A stretch of 64,000 nucleotides of DNA from DATEPR01 sp963780635. GTDB taxonomy: Bacteria > Actinomycetota > Actinomycetes > Mycobacteriales > Pseudonocardiaceae. The stretch spans positions 199,828 through 263,827 of the forward strand of contig CAWACW010000024.1 of NCBI GenBank assembly GCA_963780635.1. Direction: 5' to 3'. The translations under genes were made by a program, and so were the position numbers. Positions within the stretch are counted from its first letter, which is position 1, and the number at the start of each line of letters is the position of its first letter. The notes below the pieces were generated by a model that saw nothing but the letters and a program-made list of their open reading frames with translations, ran no database searches and was not told the origin of the DNA. This document shows, piece by piece, positions 44,043-53,004 of the stretch.

Positions 44043-45438
44043 GGTGCCGCAGGTTGCCGAAAGTTCGCGCGATCTCGGCGACCGCGGAGCGTAACCGGTC
44101 CGGGCTCAGCAGCGCGTAACCCAGCACCAATCCGGGATAGGGCGGGGTCGTGCCGGGGTGGCTGTAGCCGGACAGGGCGATGGCGTTGATGTTCGCCCTG
44201 GCGAGGCGGGCCTGCAATGCCTGGTCGTCGGTGCCGCTGGGCAGGCGTAGCACCACGTGCAGCCCGGCCGCGACGCCGACCGGCTGCCAATCGGGCAGGT
44301 GCTCGGCCAGGGCCGTGAGCAGGGCGTCCCGGCGGCGGCGATACTGCTGGCGGGTGCTGCGCAGGTGCCGGTCGTAGCCGCCGGTGCGCAGCAGGTGGGC
44401 CATCGCGGCGTGGGTGAGTGGACTGCCGCCGAGGTCGTGCAGACGCTTGCGCGTGGTCAGCTGGGCGCGCAGCGGTGCGGGCGCGACGACCCAGCCCAGG
44501 CGCAGCGCCGGGGCAAGCGTCTTGCTGGCGCTGCCCTGGTAGACGACCCGTGCCGGATCGAGTGCCTGCAGCGCGGACAGCGGGGCGGTGTCGTAGCGGT
44601 GCTCGGCGTCGTAGTCGTCCTCGATGATCAGGCCGTCGACATCCTTCGCCCAGCTCAGCAAGGCCATCCGGCGGCGTGGGTGCAGCGGGACGCCGAGCGG
44701 GAACTGGTGCGCGGTGGTGGCGCAGACGACGCGGGCACCGGTGGCGGCGAGGGCGGCCACGACCAGGCCGTCCTCGTCGACGGGGACCGGGATCGGAGTG
44801 AGGCCGTGGTGGGCGAACAGCTCGGCCTGGCCGGGGTGCCGCGGGTTCTCCACGGCGATCCGGTCGTGGCCGGCGGCGTGCAGGGCCTGCGTGAGCAGCG
44901 CGAGCCCTTCGGCGGCGCCGTTGGTGACGACGATGTTGGCGGGAGTGCAGGAGACCGCGCGGACACGGCCGAGGTAGGCGGCGAGTTCGGTGCGCAGCGC
45001 GGGCAGGCCCGCCGGATCGGGGTAGCCGAGGCCCGCGGTGGCGAGGGTGTCCAGGCCTGCCTTGGTCGCGGCGAGCCAGGCCGAGCGGGGGAAGGCGGAC
45101 AGCGCGGGGAGCCCCGGGCGCAGGTCGTAACGCCAGGCGGGCTCCGGGTCGTCGCCGGTGCCCGTGGCCGGATCGGTGCCGGTGACCGAGTCGGAGACGG
45201 CGGTCCCGGAGCCGCGGTGGGCGACCAGGTAGCCCTCGGCGACGAGCTGCGTGTAGGCGAGCGTGACGGTGCCGCGCGCCACACCGAGCTGGGCGGCGAG
45301 GTCGCGGCTGGACGGCAGCCGAGCGCCCGCGGCGAGTCGACCGGTCCGGATCGCTTCGCGCAGCCCGGCCTCCACGGCCCGGCCACGAGTACCCGGCGTG
45401 ATCAACAGCTCCCGGAAAGTGGACCAGTTAACGCCCAT
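44035..45438 (-). CDS. MocR/PdxR-type GntR-aminotransferase regulator
   Basis: A 467-aa PLP-dependent regulator. An N-terminal GntR winged helix (~12-78: LPSSRDLAAQLGVARGTVTLAY) is linked to an aminotransferase class I domain (~110-460) with SASKTLAPALRLG carrying the PLP Lys. It is divergent from the EamA transporter 47 bp away. AAAGTGGACCA-type sites at its start resemble PdxR binding sites, so it may sense PLP or an amine and regulate the transporter. Confidence 0.9.
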   Translation of the reverse strand: MGVNWSTFRELLITPGTRGRAVEAGLREAIRTGRLAAGARLPSSRDLAAQLGVARGTVTLAYTQLVAEGYLVAHRGSGTAVSDSVTGTDPATGTGDDPEPAWRYDLRPGLPALSAFPRSAWLAATKAGLDTLATAGLGYPDPAGLPALRTELAAYLGRVRAVSCTPANIVVTNGAAEGLALLTQALHAAGHDRIAVENPRHPGQAELFAHHGLTPIPVPVDEDGLVVAALAATGARVVCATTAHQFPLGVPLHPRRRMALLSWAKDVDGLIIEDDYDAEHRYDTAPLSALQALDPARVVYQGSASKTLAPALRLGWVVAPAPLRAQLTTRKRLHDLGGSPLTHAAMAHLLRTGGYDRHLRSTRQQYRRRRDALLTALAEHLPDWQPVGVAAGLHVVLRLPSGTDDQALQARLARANINAIALSGYSHPGTTPPYPGLVLGYALLSPDRLRSAVAEIARTFGNLRHHE

Positions 45439-45472
45439 CAGAGTGGACCTTACGTCTGTACCAACGGGTTGG
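45416..45472. promoter_or_regulatory. MocR-EamA divergent operator region
   Basis: Two direct repeats, AAAGTGGACCA (45416-45426) and AGTGGACCTTA (45442-45452), resemble PdxR sites (AAAGTGGWCTA as I recall it). A palindrome CCAAC-GG-GTTGG (45461-45472) sits beside CAGGCT, the candidate -10 of the transporter gene. Confidence 0.6.
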
Positions 45473-45485
45473 CAGGCTCGAGCAG

Positions 45486-46430
45486 GTGACAGTCGGTGGG
45501 CGGCGGGTGCCGGTGGCGCTGGGCGCGTCGGCCGCGGTGATCGTGGGCGGATCGGTGCCGGTGACGGGGCTGCTGGCGGGGTATCCGGTGCTGTCCGGGC
45601 AGGCCATCCGGTATGCGATCGGGGCGGTGGCGCTGTACGCGTGGCTGCGGGGGAGCGGTCGGCGGCTGCCGAGACTCACGCGGCGCGACCTCGTCGGGCT
45701 GACGGGCATGATCGCGCTGGGCATGCTGGGATTCAACGCGGTGGTGCTGGCGGCGCAGCGGTATGCGGAGCCGGGTTTCGTGGCGGCGATGATCGGGGGC
45801 ACGCCGCTGTTCCTGGCGTTGCTGGTGCCCGCGGCGCGGGGCCGTCGTCCGTCGTTGCTCGCGCTGATCGGGGCCGTGGTCGTGGTGGCCGGGGTGGTGG
45901 TGCTGTCCGGCGGCGGGTCGTGGCATGGGCCGGGATTGCTGCTGTCGGCGGCGGCGCTGGCGGGCGAGGTGATGTTCACGGTGTCCGGCGCGGGGGTGAC
46001 GCGGCGGCTCGGCGTCGTCGAGGCGAGTACGTGGGCCAGCGCAGTGGCGGCCGTGGTCGGGGCGGCGGTGAGTTCGGTGGTCGACGGCGGGTCGGCGTGG
46101 CCGATGCCGACGCGGACCCAGGTGATCGCGCTGGTGGTGCTGGGCGTGGTCGTGACGGCGGTGGCTTTCGGGGCGTGGTACACGTGCGTGAGGGCGCTTG
46201 GTGCGGACAGAGCGGGAGTGTTGATCGGCCTGATGCCGGTGGCCGGGCTGGTGATGTCAGTGGCGCTGGGCGCCCAGCACGTGACGGTCACGGCGGTGGC
46301 TGGCGCGCTCCTCGTGGGAGTGGGCTGCGCAACGGGCCTGGCCAGAGCACCAGCGCAGGCTCCAGCACCAGCCGCTCCAGCAGCTGCGATGCCAGCATCG
46401 GCACTGGACCAAGTAGACCGAGATCGCTGA
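45486..46430 (+). CDS. EamA/DMT-family transporter
   Basis: A ten-helix drug/metabolite transporter, 314 aa, with two EamA repeats (~8-132 and ~145-285) and an Ala/Pro-rich cytoplasmic tail (APAQAPAPAAPA...). GTG 45486 lies seven bases after CAGGCT, so the message may be leaderless. Probably controlled by the divergent MocR protein. The stop codon lies inside the first unit of a 29-bp repeat. Confidence 0.88.
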   Translation: MTVGGRRVPVALGASAAVIVGGSVPVTGLLAGYPVLSGQAIRYAIGAVALYAWLRGSGRRLPRLTRRDLVGLTGMIALGMLGFNAVVLAAQRYAEPGFVAAMIGGTPLFLALLVPAARGRRPSLLALIGAVVVVAGVVVLSGGGSWHGPGLLLSAAALAGEVMFTVSGAGVTRRLGVVEASTWASAVAAVVGAAVSSVVDGGSAWPMPTRTQVIALVVLGVVVTAVAFGAWYTCVRALGADRAGVLIGLMPVAGLVMSVALGAQHVTVTAVAGALLVGVGCATGLARAPAQAPAPAAPAAAMPASALDQVDRDR

Positions 46431-46592
46431 GCCCGCTCGCCGATCCCACGCTGAGCCCGCTCTCGCCGATGCCCATCGCTGAGCCCGCTCTCGCCGATGC
46501 CGGATCGCTGAGCCCGCTCTCGCCGATGCCCGATCGCTGAGCCCGCTCTCGCCGATGCCGGATCGCTGAGCCCGGTCGCCGACCCCGGTCAG
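46424..46592 (+). repeat. 29-bp tandem repeat, ~6 copies
   Basis: The unit is GATCGCTGAGCCCGCTCTCGCCGATGCCG. GCTGAG starts at 46426, 46450, 46478, 46507, 46536 and 46565 (steps 24, 28, 29, 29, 29). The first copy contains the EamA stop codon, so the array seems to have grown out of the gene's 3' end. Confidence 0.9.
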
Positions 46593-46659
46593 TGCCTGGC
46601 CGGACCCCGTTCGGCCGAGACCCTTGAGGCAGCACCCTGTTCGTGCAGCCGGGCCGCCG

Positions 46660-47225
46660 CGAGTTGCCCGCTGACGGGTCAGTTCACCCGTAGTGAAGCC
46701 GGTTGGGGCAACTGCTGAGCCAGTGCCCGACCGACGATGGGCCGTCCGGTGAGGGGTCAGTTCGCCGGTGGTGCATCCGGTTGAGGCCGGTTTTGGTCTC
46801 GGGTAGCCACCGCGAGTCGTCCGGTGAGGGGTCGGCTTGTTTGTGGTGGTGGCTCGTTGGGACCGTTGTTGGCGTTGGGTGGTCGGGTCGTGGTGTGTTG
46901 GCTGGTGAGGGGTCAGTTCGTCAGTGGTGGGATCCGGTTGAGGCCGCTACTGGTCCAGGGCGGGAGGGTGACCGCGAGTTGGTCGGCGAATGGTCGGCTT
47001 GCCGCTTTGCCGCAGCTGGATGTGGCCCCCACTGCCGCGAGTTGGCCGGTGAGGGGTCAGTTCGCGTGTAGGGGGATCGCGTTGGGGCGTCTTTGGTCCT
47101 GAGCGGCGGGTCGTGGCGTGCTGGCCGGTGAGAGGTCGGCTCGCGTGCAGCGGCATCGAGTTGAGGGCATTGTCTGTCGTGCGCCGTCGAGCCGCTGCGA
47201 GTCGGCCGGCGAATGGTCGGTTCGC
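46660..47225 (+). repeat. Array D: ~8 cores at ~79-bp period
   Basis: The core is GAGTTGGCCGGTGAGGGGTCAG or GTCGGCCGGCGAATGGTCGG, followed by a TTCGCCGGTGGTGGCATCCGGTTGAGG-like spacer. Cores start near 46662, 46741, 46814, 46897, 46976, 47041, 47120 and 47200. It fills the convergent gap between the EamA and fumC genes. The core is a diverged relative of that in arrays A-C. Confidence 0.85.
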
Positions 47226-47248
47226 CGGTCGTGGCATCCGGCGTGGTG

Positions 47249-48646
47249 TCAGCGGCCGCCCTTGGCCATGCGCAGCACGTCGAGGGCGGTGTCGAGCTGC
47301 TCGACGGTCAGCTTGCCTGCCTCGATGTAGCCGCGCTCCATAACGACCTCGCGGATCGTCTTGCGCTCCTTCAACGCCTGCTTGGCGACCGCGGCGGCCT
47401 CTTCGTAGCCGATGTAGCGATTGAGCGGAGTGACGATCGACGGCGAACCTTCCGCATGCTCGCGTGCTTGCTCCACGTTGACCGTCACGCCCGCGAAAAC
47501 CTTGTCGGCCAGCAGTCGCGACACGGCCGCGATCAACTTCGCGGACTCGAGTACGTTGCGCGCGATCACCGGCAGGTTCACGTTGAGCTGGAAGTTGCCC
47601 TGCGACCCGGCGAAGGCCACGGCGGCGTCGTTGCCGATCACCTGGGCGACCACCTGCAGGGTTGCCTCGCAGATCACCGGGTTCACCTTGCCGGGCATGA
47701 TCGACGACCCCGGCTGCAGATCGGGCAGAGCCAGCTCGGCCAATCCGGTGCGGGGCCCGGAGCCGAGCCACCGCACGTCGTTGGCGATCTTGCTCAGGCT
47801 GACGGCGACAGTCCGCAGGTTGCCCGAGGTCTCGACGACACTGTCCTGCGACGCCTGAGCCTCGAAATGGTTCCTGGCCTCGACGAGCGGCAACCCGGTG
47901 GTGGTGGCCAGCTCCCCAGCGACAGCAGCGCCGAACTCGGCCGGTGCGTTGAGCCCCGAACCTACCGCGGTACCACCGATCGGCAGCTCGGCCAGCCGCC
48001 CGACCCCGGATTCGAGTCGCTCGATGCCGTAGCGGATCTGCGCTGCCCACGCGCCGGCTTCCTGCCCGAACGTCACGGGGACGGCGTCCATCAGGTGTGT
48101 GCGGCCGGACTTCACCACGTCGACCCATTCCTCGGCGCGGCGCTCGATGGTCTCGGCGAGGTGCGTGAGTGCGGGAACGACGTCGGTCACGACGGCCTCG
48201 GTCGCGGCGACGTGGATCGTGGTCGGGAACGTGTCGTTGGACGATTGCGACGCGTTGACGTCGTCATTCGGGTGCACATCGCGGCCGAGCGCGCGGGTGG
48301 CCAGCGTTGCGATGACCTCGTTGGCGTTCATGTTGGACGACGTGCCCGAGCCGGTCTGGAAGACGTCCAGCGGGAACTGGTCGTCGTACTTGCCCGCGGC
48401 CACGTCGTCGGCGGCAGTCGCGATCGCGTCGGCCACGTCGGCGTCGAGGACGCCCAGCTTCGCGTTCACGCGGGCGGCGGCGGCCTTGAGCAGACCGAGT
48501 GCCCGGATCTGGGCCCGCTCCAGCGGGCGACCGGAGATCGGGAAATTCTCGACGGCGCGCTGAGTCTGTGCTCGCCACAGGGCCTGCGCCGGGACTCGGA
48601 CCTCGCCCATCGTGTCGTGCTCGATGCGAAACTCCTGATCACCCAT
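47249..48646 (-). CDS. fumC: class II fumarate hydratase
   Basis: TCA-cycle enzyme interconverting fumarate and malate, 465 aa. The superfamily signature GSSIMPGKVNP (~315-325) with the catalytic Ser loop is intact, as are TGSGTSSNMN and SQSSNDTFP. It corresponds to Rv1098c. The gene is divergent from the ferredoxin reductase gene. Confidence 0.96.
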   Translation of the reverse strand: MGDQEFRIEHDTMGEVRVPAQALWRAQTQRAVENFPISGRPLERAQIRALGLLKAAAARVNAKLGVLDADVADAIATAADDVAAGKYDDQFPLDVFQTGSGTSSNMNANEVIATLATRALGRDVHPNDDVNASQSSNDTFPTTIHVAATEAVVTDVVPALTHLAETIERRAEEWVDVVKSGRTHLMDAVPVTFGQEAGAWAAQIRYGIERLESGVGRLAELPIGGTAVGSGLNAPAEFGAAVAGELATTTGLPLVEARNHFEAQASQDSVVETSGNLRTVAVSLSKIANDVRWLGSGPRTGLAELALPDLQPGSSIMPGKVNPVICEATLQVVAQVIGNDAAVAFAGSQGNFQLNVNLPVIARNVLESAKLIAAVSRLLADKVFAGVTVNVEQAREHAEGSPSIVTPLNRYIGYEEAAAVAKQALKERKTIREVVMERGYIEAGKLTVEQLDTALDVLRMAKGGR

Positions 48647-48768
48647 GCCTTCAAGTTTGGACCCGAATGTGGTCGACTGCAGTCGTTGTGGCGAGTTCCA
48701 CGTCCGACGTACTCACGGGGGATCTAGGCTCGGGGGTGCTCCCACCACGAGCGAAAGGTGGTCACCCG

Positions 48769-49758
48769 ATGGCCCAGCCGGCAGACGACTACGACGTCGA
48801 CCTGTTGATCGTCGGGGCGGGGCCATCGGGCCTGTTCGCGGCGTACTACGCGGGCTTCCGCGAACTCACGGTCGCCATAGTCGATTCACTGCCCGAGCCC
48901 GGTGGCCAGATCACCGCGATGTACCCGGAGAAGATGATCTTCGACGTCGCGGGCTTCCCGGCCATCCGCGGCCGTGACCTGGTCACGGCACTGGTCGAAC
49001 AGGCTGCCCAGGCCAAGCCCCTGTATTTGTTGGGCAGGCAGGCCAGGGACCTGACCGAGTCGGGCGACCGGCTCGTGGTGACGCTGGCCGACGGGAGTTC
49101 CGTCCGGGCGGGCGCCATCCTGATCACCGCGGGCATCGGCGAGTTCCGTCCGCGTCCCCTGCCTGCGGGCGACGGCTGGCTGGGCCGAGGCATGGTCCAC
49201 TTCGTGCCCGCGCTGGCCGCACACGAAGGTCAGCACGTGGTGGTCGTCGGCGGTGGCGACTCCGCCCTGGACTGGGCCCTCGCGCTGCACCCGATCGCGG
49301 AATCCGTCACCCTCGTGCACCGCCGAGCCCAGTTCCGCGGGCTGCCCGGCACGGTCCGGCAGGTCCGTGAACTCGGCGTGCCGATGATCGTGGACGCCGA
49401 GGTGGCCGAACTGCGTGGCGACGACGGCGGCCTGCGCGAGGTCGACGTACTGATCAAGAACGGCGACCGCATGACGTTGCCCGCTCACACGGTGGTGGCA
49501 GCCCTGGGCTTCCTGGCCGACCTGGGCCCGATCGAGTCCTGGGGCCTGGATCTCGACCACCGGGCGGTCCGCGTGGACCCGACGATGCGCACGGCGCGCG
49601 ACCGGATCTACGCGGCCGGGGACGTCGCTACCTACGACGGCAAGGTCAAGCTGATCGCCACCGGTTTCGGCGAAGCGGCCACTGCGGTGAACAACATCGC
49701 CGTGGCACTCAACCCAGACGCACACCTGTTCCCAGGCCACTCGTCCAACGCCGGCTGA
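48769..49758 (+). CDS. ferredoxin-NADP reductase, thioredoxin-reductase-like
   Basis: A 329-aa FAD/NADPH enzyme of the TrxR-like FNR group. The FAD loop is VGAGPSGLFAAYYAG (~16-30) and GGQITAMYPEK (~49-59) is typical of these FNRs. The NADPH loop is VVGGGDSALDW (~159-169) and AAGDVATY follows. The CxxC of true thioredoxin reductase is absent. It probably passes electrons between NADPH and ferredoxin for P450s or other redox enzymes. ATG 48769 lies ~10 bases after GAAAGGTGG. Confidence 0.9.
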   Translation: MAQPADDYDVDLLIVGAGPSGLFAAYYAGFRELTVAIVDSLPEPGGQITAMYPEKMIFDVAGFPAIRGRDLVTALVEQAAQAKPLYLLGRQARDLTESGDRLVVTLADGSSVRAGAILITAGIGEFRPRPLPAGDGWLGRGMVHFVPALAAHEGQHVVVVGGGDSALDWALALHPIAESVTLVHRRAQFRGLPGTVRQVRELGVPMIVDAEVAELRGDDGGLREVDVLIKNGDRMTLPAHTVVAALGFLADLGPIESWGLDLDHRAVRVDPTMRTARDRIYAAGDVATYDGKVKLIATGFGEAATAVNNIAVALNPDAHLFPGHSSNAG

Positions 49759-49964
49759 CCGCCGGCCGGCGGCCGAGGGCGGGCCTGTGCCGCAGCCGAC
49801 CCGAGCAGGCTGACCGGGGCTGACCACTCGACGGCCCGAGATCCAGTCATCCCGGGCGCCAGCCGGCAGCAGACCCAGCCAAACACCGAGCACCGAGCGC
49901 CAAAGCACCAGTTGCCGGTCATCGCGAGCCCGTCCCGTCAGGCGAACCTGTCCCATCGGGCAAC
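49759..49964. other. intergenic, no supported gene
   Basis: Non-coding lead-in to the 18-bp minisatellite; nothing recognisable. Confidence 0.4.
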
Positions 49965-50335
49965 CCGAGTTGTCGGGCGAGCCTGTCCTGTCGGGCGAAC
50001 TCGTGCTGTCGGGCCAGCCTGTCCTGTCGGGCGAACTCGTGCTGTCCGGCCAGCCCGTGCTGTCGGGCGAGCCTGTCCCGTCGGGCAACCCGAGTTGTCC
50101 GGCCAGCCCGTGCTGTCGGGTGAACCCGTGCTGTCCGGCCAGCCCGTGCTGCGGGCGAACCTGTGCTGTCCGGCGAACCCGTGCCGTCCGCCGAACCCGT
50201 GCTGTCCGGCCAGCCCGTGCCGTCGCCGACCCCATGCCGTCCGGCGAACCCGTGCTGTCCGGCCGGCCCGTGCCGTCGCCGAACCCATGCCGTCCGGCTG
50301 AACCCGTCCGTCCGGCCGGCCCGTCAGCTCACTCG
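49965..50335. repeat. 18-bp minisatellite, ~20 copies
   Basis: The unit is CTGTCGGGCGAACCCGTG with variants (GGCGAGCCTGTC, CCGGCCAGCCCG). Some units are shortened, so no frame stays open throughout, although both strands show long pseudo-ORFs (VLSGEP- or RTARVR-type). It lies between the ferredoxin reductase and DoxX genes and differs from the array A-D core. Confidence 0.9.
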
Positions 50336-50508
50336 GCTGACGCTCGGTCGCCGCATACGGCGGTCACCTTGCCGCCGCTCAGGCCGGGACTCAACCCGGC
50401 CACCCCCATCGGGGCTGCTGTTGTGCGCTGCTGTCACATCGGAGCCACTCCGCTCGTCCATTTCCCGTCAGTAGTAAGAACCCCAATGCGGACGAAAAGG
50501 TTGCACCT

Positions 50509-50868
50509 ATGAACATCGGGTTGTGGATCTGTCAGAGCCTGCTGGCCGTGCTCTTCCTGGTCTCCGGCACAGCCAAGATCAGCATGTCCAAGGAGCGCTT
50601 ACTGGAGACCGGTCAGAGCGGCGTCGCGCCCTTCCCGCTGCCGGTGATTCGGCTCGCCGCGGCCTGCGAGCTACTGGCCGTGATCGGCCTGCTGGTACCG
50701 AGGGCGACCGGCGTCCTGCCGGCACTGACCGGGGGCGCCGCCATCGGCCTGGGCATCGTCATGATCGGTGCGATCGCGTCGCACACCAGCCTGCGCGAGC
50801 CCGGCCCGGTCGCCGTGAACATCGTGGTGCTGGGCACCTGTTGCTTCGTCGCCGTCGGCACGCTCTGA
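50509..50868 (+). CDS. DoxX-family membrane protein
   Basis: A 119-aa four-helix membrane protein of the DoxX group. Helix 1 (~5-22) is followed by GTAKI, and the pattern ACELLAVIGLL lies in helix 2. The ATG has AAAAGG eight bases upstream. Small DoxX proteins associate with redox or thiol stress systems; no specific partner is evident here. Confidence 0.83.
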   Translation: MNIGLWICQSLLAVLFLVSGTAKISMSKERLLETGQSGVAPFPLPVIRLAAACELLAVIGLLVPRATGVLPALTGGAAIGLGIVMIGAIASHTSLREPGPVAVNIVVLGTCCFVAVGTL

Positions 50869-50891
50869 GCGGTGGACGGAACACAGACGAC

Positions 50892-50923
50892 TGATGCCCG
50901 ACACCGAAAGGTGCCGGGCATCA
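50892..50923. terminator. bidirectional hairpin terminator
   Basis: A 14-bp stem with one mismatch around a GAAA tetraloop lies between the DoxX gene and the convergent L,D-transpeptidase gene. Confidence 0.8.
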
Positions 50924-50984
50924 GCTCACCCTGAATCAACCCCTGCGTGCATCCCGCTCGAACGGTACCGACGCGGTCCGACAG

Positions 50985-51611
50985 TCAGCGCACGACCTGC
51001 ACCTCGTCGCCGGACGTCAGGCTGTGGAAGAACGTGGACGCGGACGTCCGCGACAGGTGGATGCAGCCGTGCGAGTGCTCGTACAGGCTGCCCACGTGGA
51101 ACGCGATGCCCGGGTAGAAGAACACCGCGTCGGGCATCGGGACCTTGAACTCGTGGCTGAAGTAGTCGGCGTCCTTGAATGTGACGTGGAACGTTCCCAC
51201 CGGAGTCGGCCAGCCAGTCCGGCCGGACATGATCGACACCGGCCCGTAGACGATCTTGCCGTCATCCACCAGCCACGCCTTGCGGGCCGACAGGTCGACG
51301 CACGCCTTGGCCGCGGCCGAGCACGGCACGCTGGCAACCGCGGCCTTCGCCGGCTTCGTCGTGACCGGCACGGGCTTCGTCGTGACCGGCGGTGTCGTGG
51401 TCGGCAGGGTGGTGGTCGTGGTCGGCGGCGCTGTGGTGACCGGGTCCGAAGTGGACGGTGCGGCGGGCTTTGTGGTCTGTGTCGACAGGTCCGCCGCGAC
51501 CGCGATGTGTTGCGACGCCGCCGAGTCACCGGTGCCGGACGAGCAGGCCGCGATTCCGCCGCCCACCGCGATCACCGCGAACAGGCCCACAACGATCTTG
51601 TTGATGCGCAC
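50985..51611 (-). CDS. lipoprotein L,D-transpeptidase (YkuD)
   Basis: An exported cell-wall enzyme of 208 aa. The lipobox GGGIAAC puts the lipid Cys at C23. A long Thr/Pro-rich linker (~45-95) follows. The YkuD domain (~100-208) carries the catalytic HSHGCIHLS (C183). It would make or remodel 3-3 peptidoglycan crosslinks, or attach proteins. A Cys pair (~C97, C104) sits at the domain start. Confidence 0.9.
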   Translation of the reverse strand: MRINKIVVGLFAVIAVGGGIAACSSGTGDSAASQHIAVAADLSTQTTKPAAPSTSDPVTTAPPTTTTTLPTTTPPVTTKPVPVTTKPAKAAVASVPCSAAAKACVDLSARKAWLVDDGKIVYGPVSIMSGRTGWPTPVGTFHVTFKDADYFSHEFKVPMPDAVFFYPGIAFHVGSLYEHSHGCIHLSRTSASTFFHSLTSGDEVQVVR

Positions 51612-51760
51612 GAGTTCCCCCTCGGGCCCAACCGTCGACGGTCGGTCGGCGACGGCGTCCGGTTATCGGTGGCTTCTGTTGATCTAGACGCCATCACGAC
51701 ACCACACGTTGCCTTGGGGAAAGCTGAGAATTGATCACGATCGGATCTCCGGTGCGCGAC

Positions 51761-51793
51761 GACTCCGGCCGGGGCCTACGCCCGGCCGGAGTC
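51761..51793 (-). terminator. terminator downstream of glpX, 13-bp perfect stem
   Basis: GACTCCGGCCGGG and its complement flank a 7-nt loop, 18 bp past the glpX stop. Confidence 0.85.
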
Positions 51794-51810
51794 CCGATGA
51801 CCGAAAACCG

Positions 51811-52887
51811 TTACGGCAGCGGCCGATGCGCGTCCGATTCGCCCGCATCTGCCCGATCCAGGGCCACCTGCGAGTACCCGCGCAGCTTCGTCAGCCGGTG
51901 GAAGCCCTCGATCATCCGTACCGTGCCCGACCGCGACCGCATGACGATCGAGTGCGTCGTGCAACCGCCGGCGCGGTAGCGCACGCCGCGCAACAGATCG
52001 CCGTCGGTGATACCGGTCGCGCAGAAGAACGCGTTGTCACCGCGCACGAGGTCGTCGGTGCTCAACACGCGGGTCAGGTCGTGGCCGGCGTCCAGTGCCT
52101 TGCGCCGTTCGTCCTCGTCCTTGGGCCACAGCCGAGCCTGGATCACGCCGCCCATGCACTTCAGCGCGCACGCCGCGATGATGCCCTCCGGGGTGCCGCC
52201 GATCCCGACGAGCATGTCGACGCCGGTGTCCGGGCGGGCCGCGGAGATCGCGCCCGCCACGTCTCCGTCCGAGATGAACCGGATGCGTGCCCCGGCCGCC
52301 CGGACGTCCTGCACCAACTGCTCGTGCCGGGGCCGGTCCAGGATGCAGACGGTCACGTCCGAGGGGTCACTGTTCTTGGCCTTCGCGACCCTGCGGATGT
52401 TCTCGCCCACCGGAGCGGTCAGGTCGACAACGTCCGCCGCCTCGGGGCCAACCGCGATCTTCTCCATGTAGAACACGGCGGACGGGTCGAACATCGCACC
52501 CCGCTCCGTCACGGCGAGCACCGCGATGGCGTTGGGCATGCCCTTGGCCATCAGCGTGGTGCCGTCGATCGGGTCCACCGCGACGTCACAGTCCGGGCCG
52601 TCCCCGTCGCCGACGCGCTCGCCGTTGTAGAGCATCGGCGCTTTGTCCTTCTCGCCCTCGCCGATCACCACGACGCCGTTCATCGACACGGTGCCGATCA
52701 GCATCCGCATCGCGTCCACGGCGGCGCCGTCGCCGCCGATCTTGTCGCCACGGCCGACCCACCGGCCTGCCGACATCGCGGCGGCCTCCGTGACCCGCAC
52801 CAGCTCCAGCGCGAGGTTCCGGTCCGGCGTTCCCGGTCGCCTTGCGTCGCCCGATGTCGTGGTTCCAGTCGGTTCCGAGGTGCTCAT
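51811..52887 (-). CDS. glpX: class II fructose-1,6-bisphosphatase
   Basis: Gluconeogenic phosphatase of the GlpX family, 358 aa, the usual actinobacterial FBPase. The metal and phosphate motifs GEGEKD and DPIDGTT (~96-102) are intact, as is GGTPEG. ATG 52887 has GGGAGG six bases upstream; the longer frame is rejected. It corresponds to Rv1099c and is divergent from the DUF4245 gene. Confidence 0.95.
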   Translation of the reverse strand: MSTSEPTGTTTSGDARRPGTPDRNLALELVRVTEAAAMSAGRWVGRGDKIGGDGAAVDAMRMLIGTVSMNGVVVIGEGEKDKAPMLYNGERVGDGDGPDCDVAVDPIDGTTLMAKGMPNAIAVLAVTERGAMFDPSAVFYMEKIAVGPEAADVVDLTAPVGENIRRVAKAKNSDPSDVTVCILDRPRHEQLVQDVRAAGARIRFISDGDVAGAISAARPDTGVDMLVGIGGTPEGIIAACALKCMGGVIQARLWPKDEDERRKALDAGHDLTRVLSTDDLVRGDNAFFCATGITDGDLLRGVRYRAGGCTTHSIVMRSRSGTVRMIEGFHRLTKLRGYSQVALDRADAGESDAHRPLP

Positions 52888-53004
52888 GGTGCCTCCCACG
52901 TCGGTGCGTTCAGGCAACAATTCTCCCAGATCGGAAACCGTCCGGTCGCCGAAGTACGCACCGCCCGGCCGGACGTGACCTGAGCCACCTGGGACGATGG
53001 GGGA

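Noticed and set aside
49938..50512. Repetitive protein encoded by the 18-bp minisatellite
   Set aside because: Shortened units break every frame, and both strands give equally long low-complexity frames.
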